32,645 nucleotides of DNA from Rhodocytophaga aerolata (GTDB lineage: Bacteria > Bacteroidota > Bacteroidia > Cytophagales > 172606-1): assembly GCF_030503435.1 (NCBI RefSeq), contig NZ_JAUKPO010000046.1, forward strand, positions 1-32,645, read 5' to 3'. Positions 26,278-32,645 of the stretch are shown piece by piece (the first letter of the stretch is position 1; each line of letters opens with the position of its first letter). A model generated the notes under the pieces. That model did no database searches. It was given only the letters and a program-made list of their open reading frames with translations, and was not told where the DNA came from. The translations under genes were made by a program, and so were the position numbers.

Positions 26278-27267
26278 TTACCGGCGCACCCATTCTTTAA
26301 ACAGGGGAGACCTTTTCTGGCTGATAATAACCGCTTCATCTGTATCAGGTTGTAAAGCTACCTGCAGTTTACCATGATCCAGGTAAGAAAAATAGGTGCA
26401 GGCATTGAAATTTATAATGGTCTGGCGGTTGGCGCGGAAAAACAATTGCTCATCCACATGCGAGTAAATATCTTCCAGGGATTCGTCAATCAAAAATGTT
26501 TCGTTGGCAAATGTACGTAGGAAGTTATTTTCATCTTTGGTGAAAAAATAGGCTATTTCTTCTACCGGAAGCGGGATATTGCGTTGTCCTTTACTGATAA
26601 TAAATACTTGCCTTTTTTTCTTAACCGATGCAGGTTCTGTACTCAACTTGGCAGCAACAGGTTCTCTCCTTTCAGGGGCTGGCTTGTGTGTTTCTTGGTT
26701 TGGAAGGAGAATGGCACTTTGTTTTAACTGCTGATAGTTTAAATAAAGATGAGAGGTAAAATAATAGCTATTGATGATGAGGATAATCACCACAGCTACC
26801 GGCAGTTCATTGGTATACCAGGTGGTTTTTGACATTTCCTGCCCAATAATATAGGTAAACTGCAGATAGGTAAGTACATGCACCAGAACAGAAGGGATAA
26901 ATACACCAAACGTTATCTGGAGCAAGGCTCTTTGCAAGGTTTGTTCTTCCCAGGCGAGTCTTCTATCCAGATACCTGCTTACCCGGCTTATTATCTCCCA
27001 TAAAACAAAGGCAATGCAAAACCCGGAGAGGACATCTATGTAATAAAATTTTTGCAGCAACAAGTAAAAAAGTGATTCCTCACGGCCTAGTATCTCAATG
27101 AAGTGTGATGCTAGAAAAGAGCCAATTACCTTAACCCAAAGATCAGTACGTTTTTCTCTGCTTGCGGATAAAGAAGCCTCGTTTTTGTAAAAGAACATTT
27201 GTCTTAAAACTTGCTTTACCCTATGGTATACACTTGTAGGACCGCTTTTTAGTCTAAATGAGTACAT
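26278..27267 (-). CDS. Membrane-anchored LytTR-family DNA-binding regulator
   Basis: A 329-residue protein with about four hydrophobic helices in the N-terminal half (residues of about 50-70, 75-93, 115-137 and 150-172), a charged linker (HKPAPERREPVAAKL), then a LytTR DNA-binding domain at about 222-329. The latter shows IPLPVEEIAYFFTKDENNFL, ETFLIDESLEDIYSHV, FFRANRQTIINFNAC and VIISQKRSPLFKEWV. There is no response-receiver domain, so the membrane part probably senses the signal directly. It converges with the DUF418 gene. Its target is unknown. Confidence 0.9.
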   Translation of the reverse strand: MYSFRLKSGPTSVYHRVKQVLRQMFFYKNEASLSASREKRTDLWVKVIGSFLASHFIEILGREESLFYLLLQKFYYIDVLSGFCIAFVLWEIISRVSRYLDRRLAWEEQTLQRALLQITFGVFIPSVLVHVLTYLQFTYIIGQEMSKTTWYTNELPVAVVIILIINSYYFTSHLYLNYQQLKQSAILLPNQETHKPAPERREPVAAKLSTEPASVKKKRQVFIISKGQRNIPLPVEEIAYFFTKDENNFLRTFANETFLIDESLEDIYSHVDEQLFFRANRQTIINFNACTYFSYLDHGKLQVALQPDTDEAVIISQKRSPLFKEWVRR

Positions 27268-27654
27268 ACCAGGAAGTTAAACATTGAGGTTGGTTTTTTA
27301 AGAATCCGGCGCAATTTATTTTTTACCTTAACTTGTCATATGGTAGATCAGAAATAGTGTTTTAACTGGGTAAAAGATATGAGCCTATTTGTAGCTGAAC
27401 TTCACTCGAAATAGTGTACAAAGTTAAGCGCTTTTGCATACACTAATGTTAAATTGATAGATTATATAAGGCTCGATTTAAGTTACAGTATATTCCCCTT
27501 TTTGGTAACTTAAGAGAAGGGCAAGAGGGGAAAAAATAAGGTAAATAAATCTAGAGCCTATAGGTTTAGGAATTTTGGCTAATTTTTGTCAACTTATCTT
27601 AGTGGAAGTTCTAAAGGCTTTCATTACGTTTTACTCCTTTTGTAGTGCCATCCC
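27268..27654. other. Divergent spacer between LytTR and TraB/GumN genes
   Basis: About 390 AT-rich bases between two divergent genes, with no coding frame. It must hold both promoters. A hairpin of the GGGCAAGAGGGGAA family lies at 27493-27532. Confidence 0.5.
27493..27532. repeat. Hairpin of the G-rich interspersed family
   Basis: TTCCCCTTTT (27493-27502) pairs with AAGAGGGGAA (27523-27532) over 10 positions with one G-T wobble and about 20 nt of loop. The full right arm GGGCAAGAGGGGAA nearly matches the arms at 21248 and 21680. It is followed by A residues, not T, so on the plus strand it is not a terminator. Confidence 0.5.
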
Positions 27655-28554
27655 ATGTTCAAACCAACTAGACTTTCAACATCCTGCTTTTTTTTGTTTC
27701 TCCTTGTGTTGACTAGCAATCTTATGGGGCAAGTGCCAACAGAAAAAAGTCTGTTATGGAAAATATCGGGAAAAGATCTTTCTCAGCCTTCCTACTTATT
27801 TGGAACCGTGCATGTGATTGATTCCGCTCATTTTTTTATGCCTCAGGTTTGGCTAGATGCTTTCCAGGCATGTCAAGTACTGGTTACTGAGAATAACAAT
27901 GACTCCTGGAAAATAAAGGAAGTGAGACAGGCTGCCCGACTACAAAGATATCCCAACAGAGGAACCGTAGCTAAAGATTTAAGTGAAGTTGATTTTAGAA
28001 GATTACACACCTTTTTACAAGACAGCCTTAAGCTGACCAATAAAAAGATCAAAGGAGTGCTGCGCTTGAAACCCTATGTTTTATTGAGTGCACTCTCAAA
28101 CAATAAACCGGCTACCAAAGGCTACGAAAGGGAATTTATCCGCTTAGCAAGGGAGAGAAAATTGCCTGTTCAAGCGCTGGCAAGCCCTACCCAAACCCTA
28201 CAATACTTGGAAAGAGTGGATCAAAAGCTGTTTCTACAGCAGATTGTATGGGATGTTTCAGTAAAAGCTAAAGGTGAACCTATTACAGGCATTGATTCGA
28301 TGACTATGGCCTATTTACAACAAGATTTGCCCACTATCCACCGGCTCAACGAGCAAGGCAATGCCAAATCCTTTTTTGACATAGCGGTTAATGAGCGAAA
28401 TCGAGACTGGATACCAGTGATTGAGGATATGATCGCTAGTCAGCCCACGTTTATAGCCGTGGGCGCCGGACATTTAGGCGGTGAGCAGGGATTAATTTAT
28501 TTATTACGCAAACAAGGATACAGCGTTCTGCCAGTATTTTCTACAACTAACTAG
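27655..28554 (+). CDS. TraB/GumN family protein
   Basis: A 299-residue exported protein with a signal peptide (LSTSCFFLFLLVLTSNLMGQ). The TraB/GumN domain is seen from SLLWKISGKDLSQPSYLFGTVHVID, with the GTxH motif, through the central NERNRDW, to the second conserved block FIAVGAGHLGGEQGLIYLL. These Gly/His motifs are thought to bind metal and give a Tiki-like protease fold. The substrate in bacteria is not established. It is monocistronic and convergent with the cassette-like array to its right. Confidence 0.92.
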   Translation: MFKPTRLSTSCFFLFLLVLTSNLMGQVPTEKSLLWKISGKDLSQPSYLFGTVHVIDSAHFFMPQVWLDAFQACQVLVTENNNDSWKIKEVRQAARLQRYPNRGTVAKDLSEVDFRRLHTFLQDSLKLTNKKIKGVLRLKPYVLLSALSNNKPATKGYEREFIRLARERKLPVQALASPTQTLQYLERVDQKLFLQQIVWDVSVKAKGEPITGIDSMTMAYLQQDLPTIHRLNEQGNAKSFFDIAVNERNRDWIPVIEDMIASQPTFIAVGAGHLGGEQGLIYLLRKQGYSVLPVFSTTN

Positions 28555-28882
28555 ATCAGACAGATTGAAATAAGCTGCATGCTGTTTCGTCTACAGCTGA
28601 GTATAAATGGTGTCAAACCTGCCCTTTTTCGGTGAGCGATAGAGAATTGAAGTGAAGTATGAAGAGGATGATGTATGAAGTATACTTGAGCAGTTTAAAT
28701 AAAAGCAGTGTAATTCTAACTGCCTTTTGGGTAACTACAGGTATCAGCTTTTGTACCCATTACTCAATGTTGCCGAGTAAAAGGTACGTTGATATTGGGT
28801 ACAAGTTTACGCTACTAACTTTATGACTATCAATCACAAAAAGGCACTTACCAAAGCTTGTATCCCAATTGGGACGTTTATT
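28555..28882. other. Convergent spacer with a 9-bp perfect hairpin
   Basis: About 330 bp between the TraB/GumN gene and the array. TTGTACCCA (28751-28759) is a perfect inverted repeat of TGGGTACAA (28796-28804), and pairing continues through TCAA/TTGA. A minus-strand frame at 28760-28945 only translates this palindromic DNA and is not called. Confidence 0.5.
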
Positions 28883-28944
28883 TGCACCTATGGAGCTAGC
28901 ATTCCCGCAACTGTGGCGACAGAGCTGAGGCATGCCATGTTGCA
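28883..28944 (-). repeat. attC-like 62-nt multi-stem palindrome after the SUKH-like gene
   Basis: Nested stems are TGCA/TGCA (28883-28886 with 28941-28944), ATGG/CCAT, GCAT/ATGC, CC/GG and CTGT/ACAG, separated by unequal internal loops. It begins 8 nt after the stop of the disrupted gene. Size and stem-loop-stem layout are like integron attC sites. The primary sequence is not shared with the other sites of the array. Confidence 0.4.
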
Positions 28945-28952
28945 CGCATTTT

Positions 28953-29323
28953 TTATTTAATTATTCTTTCATTGCGTAACTCATCTGCCACGGATTTTGC
29001 GTCTTTTTCTGTTCTGCCAAAAATGTGAATAGACCAACCTTCATCTGCCCACCACACTGCCTTCACCAATATACAGGTATCACTTATCAACCATTGATTA
29101 GATTCGTCACTGCATTCAGCAATAAGCTTAAGATAACTCTTAGTCTGAATATAATTTTCAAATAAATCCGCTTTTTCCAGATTATAGTAGTAGGGCAATT
29201 CAAACCAATCTTTATACACATCTCTTAGTGCGTATTGCTCAATGAAGGTTTCAATAGAGGATTTGATTACTTGCATAGGCTCATCATAGATGCACAAATT
29301 ACCATTATCACATAACGCAAAGT
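28953..29323 (-). pseudogene. 3' half of a SUKH/SMI1-like gene split by an IS3 element
   Basis: This is the distal part of one gene whose 5' part lies at 30574-30880. Removing the 1250-bp element and one copy of the AGT duplication joins the two halves in frame (AQFN then FALCDNGNLCIYDEP) and gives a 224-residue protein. The residues here (GNLCIYDEPMQVIKSSIETFIEQYAL, WWADEGWSIHIFGRTEKDAKSVADEL) resemble SMI1/KNR4 (SUKH) type proteins, a superfamily rich in immunity proteins to polymorphic toxins. The assignment to SUKH is tentative. An internal start is not expected. Confidence 0.7.
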
Positions 29324-29353
29324 TGGAGTTCCCCCATTAGAAAGGAGACTAAG

Positions 29354-30178
29354 TTAAGCAACTAATGATAGTCGTTGCCAATTTTGCTCATATTCTTCAG
29401 GACTCATATAAGCCAAAGAAGAATGTCGGCGTTTTCTGTTGTACCACACCTCAATATAATAGAAAATATCCCTTTTTGCCTCTTTATGCGTTTGATAACT
29501 TTGATGATAGACCAATTCCTTTTTCAAGGTAGCAAAGAAACTTTCCATCGCTGCATTATCATAACAATTTCCTTTTCGGCTCATTGATGGTTGAAGGCCA
29601 TCTTTTTTTAGTAACTGTTGATATTCAATACTAGCATATTGGCTGCCTCGGTCGGAGTGATGCAATAGACCACTAGTAGGTTGACGCATCCGTACAGCCA
29701 TCTGTAAAGCAGCAATCACTAACTCTTTGGCTAAGGTTGGTTGCATAGACCAGCCTACAATTCGCCTGGAGAATAAATCTAATACCACTGCTAAGTATAG
29801 CCAGCCCTGTTTAGTCCAGATATAGGTAATATCGGTTGTCCACTTTTCATTGGGTGCTTCTGTTGTAAATTCCTGATTGAGTACATTGTTAGCTACCGGC
29901 AAATCATGATTAGAGTCAGTAGTGGTAATATATTTTTTCTTCACTTTAGCTTTGATATTATTAGCCTGCATTAGTCGGGCAACCCGATTTAAGCTGCATG
30001 TATAGCCTTTAGCTTTCAACTCTATATAAATCCGAGGGCTCCCGTAGGTTTGGTTGCTCTGCTTATGCACTTTTTTTATTTGCTCAACTAGCGGCTCATT
30101 TTTGTCTTTAATAGCAGTAATTATATTCCGACACCATTGGTAATATCCACTGGTGGATACCTGCAATACCCGACGCAT
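29354..30178 (-). CDS. IS3-family transposase OrfB (DDE integrase core, IS150-like)
   Basis: 274 residues. An HTH_21 domain (YGSPRIYIELKAKGYTCSLNRVARLM) is followed by the rve catalytic domain with Asp in KWTTDITYIWT, Asp in LLHHSDRGSQYAS and Glu in NAAMESFFATLKKEL. The end YNRKRRHSSLAYMSPEEYE is the standard IS3 C-terminus. The frame is open upstream to the slip site and reads through RYQFIKDHLGQFSVEAMRRV, the usual start of the IS3 OrfB domain, which supports production as an OrfAB fusion. Confidence 0.95.
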   Translation of the reverse strand: MRRVLQVSTSGYYQWCRNIITAIKDKNEPLVEQIKKVHKQSNQTYGSPRIYIELKAKGYTCSLNRVARLMQANNIKAKVKKKYITTTDSNHDLPVANNVLNQEFTTEAPNEKWTTDITYIWTKQGWLYLAVVLDLFSRRIVGWSMQPTLAKELVIAALQMAVRMRQPTSGLLHHSDRGSQYASIEYQQLLKKDGLQPSMSRKGNCYDNAAMESFFATLKKELVYHQSYQTHKEAKRDIFYYIEVWYNRKRRHSSLAYMSPEEYEQNWQRLSLVA

Positions 30179-30225
30179 TGCTTCTACTGAGAACTGCCCT
30201 AGATGATCTTTGATAAACTGGTACC

Positions 30226-30519
30226 TTAGCGAGGGCGCTGACCCAAGATACCTACTGCCTTTTTTAGTATCTCAAGCTCCTCCTTCAAGCGTAAATTTTC
30301 TTTTTTTAAGGCAGCCATCTCTTCATCCTTGGGATTACCTTTACCGGGAAAGGCTTTTTCTCCTGATTGGTCAGATTCTTGTTCCCATCGGCGGAGCATA
30401 CTGGAATTAATGCCCAAATCCCTGGCTACTCCACTTTTGTTTTTACTTTCTGCAGCTAACCTGACAGCTGCTTCTTTAAATTCTTTAGAGTACTGTTTTC
30501 TTTGATCCATTGTTGACAT
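30226..30519 (-). CDS. IS3-family transposase OrfA (helix-turn-helix)
   Basis: 97 residues with the Tnp_1 HTH (QYSKEFKEAAVRLAAESK, GVARDLGINSSMLRRWEQE) and a C-terminal leucine zipper (ALKKENLRLKEELEILKKAV). Near the end the codons CTA AAA AAG contain A-AAA-AAG (30265-30259), the classical IS3 -1 frameshift heptamer. Slipping there leads directly into the OrfB frame. Starts at 30519 or 30510 are possible. Confidence 0.93.
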   Translation of the reverse strand: MSTMDQRKQYSKEFKEAAVRLAAESKNKSGVARDLGINSSMLRRWEQESDQSGEKAFPGKGNPKDEEMAALKKENLRLKEELEILKKAVGILGQRPR

Positions 30520-30573
30520 TTGTTTAAAGTAATTTACTCTTTTTTAAATGTCCTTTTCAATGGGGGAAGTCCA

Positions 30574-30880
30574 AGTTGAACTGTGCAGTCTGATGTTCAC
30601 CACAGGGAAAATAGTAATGCTCTCCAATCTTTTCACAGTCAATTGCTCTTAGAAGAAGTAAATCTTTTTTTGAAAACAGCTTTAAAATAAAACTATCTGA
30701 CACTTTTGACGCATGTGTTAAATGATAGCCTGAGTAGTTACTTTGGAAATCAAGTAAGGCTTCAAAAGAAGGAAGTCCGCAACTTTTTAAGTAGAGACTG
30801 GTTGTAAATCTATCTGTGCTCCATGCCCAATCCCTCTTTTGTTTTTGCAAATATTTCTTAGCTCTTTCTGTCAATAGCAT
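30574..30880 (-). pseudogene. 5' half of the SUKH/SMI1-like gene split by an IS3 element
   Basis: The start chosen is the ATG at 30880 (MLLTERAKKYLQKQKRDW). The open frame also extends to a TTG at 30907, but that lies inside the attC-like palindrome. The visible half (LKSCGLPSFEALLDFQSNYSG, LLLLRAIDCEKIGEHYYFPCG, TAQFN) is followed in the intact reconstruction by FALCDNGNLCIYDEP in the distal half. The layout of a short helical N-terminus with a LPxxFxxLLxFQxxYSG-like segment is reminiscent of SUKH/SMI1-KNR4 proteins. As it stands the product would end two or so residues into the element (FPH) and be inactive. Confidence 0.7.
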
Positions 30881-30903
30881 TTCTTTTTGTGCTTCAATTG
30901 CGT

Positions 30904-30990
30904 GCAACGAACATAGCTAAAAGCAACTATGGCTTCAAGATAAGGTTTGTGCTTTGGATGCCTAGTTGGCGTATTAGCCGAAGTTGTAGC
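30904..30990 (-). repeat. attC-like imperfect palindrome between two cassette-like genes
   Basis: In gene sense, GGCTAA and GCCAACTAGGC on one arm face GCCATAGTTGC and TTTTAGC on the other. The inner stem is GC(C)AACTA(G)GC against GCCATAGTTGC with an extra, unpaired C. An internal loop and an outer GC..AAC/GTT..GC stem follow. It starts 6 nt after one stop codon (30997) and ends 23 nt before the next ATG (30880). Confidence 0.5.
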
Positions 30991-30996
30991 AAGTTT

Positions 30997-31344
30997 TTAT
31001 TTTTTCACAAATTCAGATTCTAAGTCTCTAAAAATTATTATTCGGGGTTGTCCAAAAAATAAAGGTCTTCGGAAATGTGTTTGAAAATACTCATCCTTAT
31101 ACGTAAAGACAATTTCATTTCCCTTGATTGTATAAGTTCCTACTCCCCACGAGTCACATTGAAAAGTTCCATTTTCATTTAATATAAGGTTGTCGCCATT
31201 CTTAACTCCATCTGCGCCAAATTTGTCTTCTATTTTTGCTATATATTCACCCGTTACCAAGAATTGTGGAAAATAGGAGTTGTAAGGGATGGCTAGAATA
31301 ATGAATCCTATTATTCCCATTAAAATTTTTTCCCTATTTAACAT
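30997..31344 (-). CDS. Small hypothetical secreted or membrane-anchored protein
   Basis: 115 residues. An N-terminal hydrophobic helix (ILMGIIGFIILAIPYNSYFP) is followed by a short beta-rich part (GDNLILNENGTFQCDSWGVGTYTIKGNEIVFTYKDE) that looks like a lipocalin-like or META-type single sheet, common in small Bacteroidota proteins of unknown role. No family is assigned. It lies between two attC-like palindromes in the same orientation as its neighbours. Confidence 0.65.
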   Translation of the reverse strand: MLNREKILMGIIGFIILAIPYNSYFPQFLVTGEYIAKIEDKFGADGVKNGDNLILNENGTFQCDSWGVGTYTIKGNEIVFTYKDEYFQTHFRRPLFFGQPRIIIFRDLESEFVKK

Positions 31345-31360
31345 TTAAGTTTTCAGATTT

Positions 31361-31460
31361 GCTACTGAGCCAAACGCTGACGCATACCGTGAGCCATTGG
31401 TGGAGCCATTTGCAGCCGGTGCTCGGATTGGCGTTTCAGCATGGCGTTAGCTGATGTTGG
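31361..31460 (-). repeat. attC-like imperfect palindrome with near-canonical core boxes
   Basis: In gene sense one end carries AGCTAACGCC and the other GCGTTTGGCT. These are each one base from the attC core boxes RYYYAAC and GTTRRRY and complementary to each other with one mismatch. Inside, GCTGA pairs with TCAGC, ACGC with GCGT, and CCG with CGG, with unpaired bases between. It fills the whole space between the stop at 31461 and 17 nt before the next ATG at 31344. Confidence 0.55.
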
Positions 31461-32003
31461 TTACTCTTTTCTAAATCTATGATACAGTTTGGGTAAGAGT
31501 GTCTTAAGTCTACTTGGAATGGCTTGCTTAGTTTCATCTACCCAATCCAAGGTAATCTCCTGGTATGGTATCGATTCTTCTCCTTCAATGCTTAATTCAT
31601 CGAAGTCTTCCTCCCCTGTCTTTTCTTCATAGGCTTCACTTGCTGCATACATCAATAGTTCTCCACTATATTTACGGGCCAAGATGATACTGTCAATGTC
31701 AGCCAGGTTATCCGGGTTGTCTAGGGCCAGATCAAATACTGCTTTGCCTTGTCCAATCACCCAAGCTCGGAAGTAATCAAACCGATCATCTGAGCACCAA
31801 CCTTCAATCAAATCAGCCGCTGCCCAAAGGGTAGAAATTTTAGTTTGGGCATAATATTCGTAGAAGATCCGGTCAAACTTGACAATGTCTTCTACTGGCA
31901 GTTTAACTAAGTGACTTTTAAGTATGTCTACTTGCTTATCAAAGTTTCCTTGACTGGCTAGTATAGAATCTTCAATCAACTTCCAAAACTTATCCTTATT
32001 CAT
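31461..32003 (-). CDS. DUF4240 domain protein
   Basis: 180 residues. MNKDKFWKLIEDSI at the N-terminus, LPVEDIVKFDRIFYEYY, LWAAADLIEGWCSDDRFDYFRAW and VIGQGKAVFDLALDNPDNLAD match the DUF4240 family well, an all-helical domain sometimes found next to WGR domains and in contexts of toxin immunity. The biochemical role is unknown. The acidic insert EEKTGEEDFDELSIEGEE precedes a basic C-terminus. The gene is bounded by attC-like palindromes on both sides. Confidence 0.85.
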   Translation of the reverse strand: MNKDKFWKLIEDSILASQGNFDKQVDILKSHLVKLPVEDIVKFDRIFYEYYAQTKISTLWAAADLIEGWCSDDRFDYFRAWVIGQGKAVFDLALDNPDNLADIDSIILARKYSGELLMYAASEAYEEKTGEEDFDELSIEGEESIPYQEITLDWVDETKQAIPSRLKTLLPKLYHRFRKE

Positions 32004-32020
32004 TTATCTTTTTTCAATAT

Positions 32021-32114
32021 CAACTAATGTAGCATGAGCAGCCGCATACAGAGTGCTGTGTTGAGCCTTTGAGCCAAGGTACACCGATTGGCGGCCTGAG
32101 TTTATTGTTGGTTG
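32021..32114 (-). repeat. attC-like imperfect palindrome
   Basis: In gene sense the left arm reads CAACCAACAATAAACTCAGG then CCGCCAATCGGTG. The right arm in complement reads CAACTAATGTAGCATGAGCA then GCCGCATACAGAGTG. Outer stem CAACxAA/TTxGTTG and inner stem CAG(G)CCGC/GCGGCTG with one extra G are visible. The motif CTCAGGCCGYCAAYCGG is shared with the site at 32384. It lies 7 nt after a stop and 17 nt before the DUF4240 start. Confidence 0.55.
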
Positions 32115-32121
32115 CTGTAGT

Positions 32122-32337
32122 TTAGCTTTCTAGGCTATTGTTCATTTTTGATTCTTGGGGTGAAGCCTCTTTCCTGACCAGCTTGACAGATAATCTACCT
32201 AACAGATAGCATCCATACAAAATAGGCAAAGCGTAGGTCTTGACTATATCCATCTTGCCAAATTCATTCAAAACAACTAAAAGAATAGCTGTTCCAACTA
32301 TAAAAATGATATCTACTAAGACGTATTTGTTGAGCAT
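32122..32337 (-). CDS. Small two-helix membrane protein
   Basis: 71 residues with two hydrophobic helices (YVLVDIIFIVGTAILLVVL and TYALPILYGCYLLGRLSV) and a short polar tail. No family is recognised. Start ATG at 32337. The size, membrane layout and position between two palindromes are typical of cassette-borne small proteins. The evidence is composition and context only. Confidence 0.6.
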   Translation of the reverse strand: MLNKYVLVDIIFIVGTAILLVVLNEFGKMDIVKTYALPILYGCYLLGRLSVKLVRKEASPQESKMNNSLES

Positions 32338-32383
32338 AAAACTAGATATCTACTATTTACTTTTCTTTATAATCTTTCATATT

Positions 32384-32479
32384 GCAACCAATAGTTCAAA
32401 CGCTCCCGCACACCGTGTGCTCTAGGTGAAGCCCTGTGGTAAAGCACACCGGTTGACGGCCTGAGCGTGGTGTTGGTTG
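32384..32479 (-). repeat. attC-like palindrome, best preserved of the set
   Basis: Three stems can be read. The outer one is CAACCAA/TTGGTTG (7 bp), the middle one ACGCTC/GAGCGT (6 bp), and the inner one ACC(G)GTGTGC/GCACACGGT (9 bp) with one extrahelical G. Unequal unpaired stretches lie between them. In gene sense it contains CTCAGGCCGTCAACCGG, shared with the site at 32021 (CTCAGGCCGCCAATCGG), and the core CGTCAACC is also found at position 20-27 of the left-edge site. Confidence 0.6.
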
Positions 32480-32486
32480 TCTGTTG

Positions 32487-32605
32487 TTTTCCTTCTTTTT
32501 TAGGCTTTGGCCTGAGTGCTAGAGCCCTGTGGTGAAGCCTCAAGCGCGTAGGTTGTTGCCGGTGTAGATGGAAGCTATCCGCAGCAACCGAAAAAAGAAG
32601 GAAAA
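32487..32605. repeat. 15-bp perfect inverted repeat enclosing another palindrome
   Basis: TTTTCCTTCTTTTTT (32487-32501) is a perfect inverted repeat of AAAAAAGAAGGAAAA (32591-32605). Inside, GGTTGTTGCCGG (32551-32562) pairs with CCGCAGCAACC (32579-32589) with one extra G and one mismatch. The part AGCCCTGTGGTGAAGC recalls AGCCCTGTGGTAAAGC in the neighbouring site at 32430. It probably is one more member of the hairpin array, in a different state of decay. No gene is seen from here to the window end. Confidence 0.5.
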
Positions 32606-32645
32606 ATAAGTCTTTGGCTCCTTCACCCTTTTAATCTTGCTGCCA

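Larger units (their letters stand above)
29324..30573 (-). mobile_element. Complete IS3-family element (1250 bp) with AGT target duplication
   Basis: The ends are inverted repeats matching at 20 of 23 positions, beginning TGGA(G/C)TTCCCCCATT. The directly flanking bases 29321-29323 and 30574-30576 are both AGT, the 3-bp duplication usual for IS3. The element carries orfA and orfB with an A-AAA-AAG slip site between them. It interrupts a single gene, and excision in silico restores the frame, so the insertion is recent. Confidence 0.92.

Noticed and set aside
28760-28945. 61-codon minus-strand frame after the SUKH-like gene
   Set aside because: Most of it is the translation of two palindromes (28751-28804 and 28883-28944), so it is better read as structured non-coding DNA.
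28883-32605. CRISPR array as an explanation for the repeated palindromes
   Set aside because: The units are not identical direct repeats, the spacing equals gene lengths, and no cas genes are present.

Overview
The window comes from a member of the Bacteroidota, most likely Cytophagales. The support is a SusC/SusD pair with its own ECF sigma factor and FecR anti-sigma factor, DUF2490, DUF418 and LytTR proteins, AT-rich spacers, and starts that mostly lack Shine-Dalgarno sequences. No rRNA, tRNA or CRISPR array was seen.

Left edge (1-2230): a palindromic hairpin site is followed by a truncated DUF4375 gene. A complete IS3-family element (410-1974) with 48-bp perfect terminal repeats cuts that gene. 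On its far side the element abuts an unrelated gene stump on the opposite strand, so it sits at a rearrangement junction.

Centre-left (2633-18650, all minus strand): a sulfatase-rich polysaccharide utilisation locus. In transcription order it holds an ECF sigma factor, a FecR anti-sigma factor, a SusC receptor with an STN signalling domain, SusD, three sulfatases, a 37-codon relic of a second SusD, two more sulfatases, and an exported formylglycine-generating enzyme (FGE) that would activate the sulfatases. No glycoside hydrolase or lyase is present. The locus therefore looks like a module for importing and desulfating a sulfated glycan that is cut elsewhere. The susC frame has one in-frame TAA codon. 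The susD relic suggests that two SusCD-sulfatase loci were fused by deletion.

Centre-right (19182-28554): genes of a more ordinary kind. These are a PepSY-like/DUF2490 pair, a small membrane protein, a secreted YD-type lipoprotein, an S41 peptidase, a DUF418 membrane protein, a membrane-anchored LytTR regulator and a TraB/GumN protein. Long spacers here carry several related G/C-rich hairpins with the core GGGCAARAGGGGAA.

Right edge (28883-32645): a run of small minus-strand genes (a SUKH-like gene split by a second IS3 element, a small secreted or membrane protein, DUF4240, a two-TM protein). Each is separated from the next by a 60-100 bp imperfect palindrome with stems, internal loops and extrahelical bases. 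The layout of small genes sharing one orientation, with a hairpin between each stop and the next start, resembles an integron cassette array without an integrase (CALIN-like). The hairpin at position 1 belongs to the same family in the opposite orientation. This array is the most likely candidate for an under-described system in the window.
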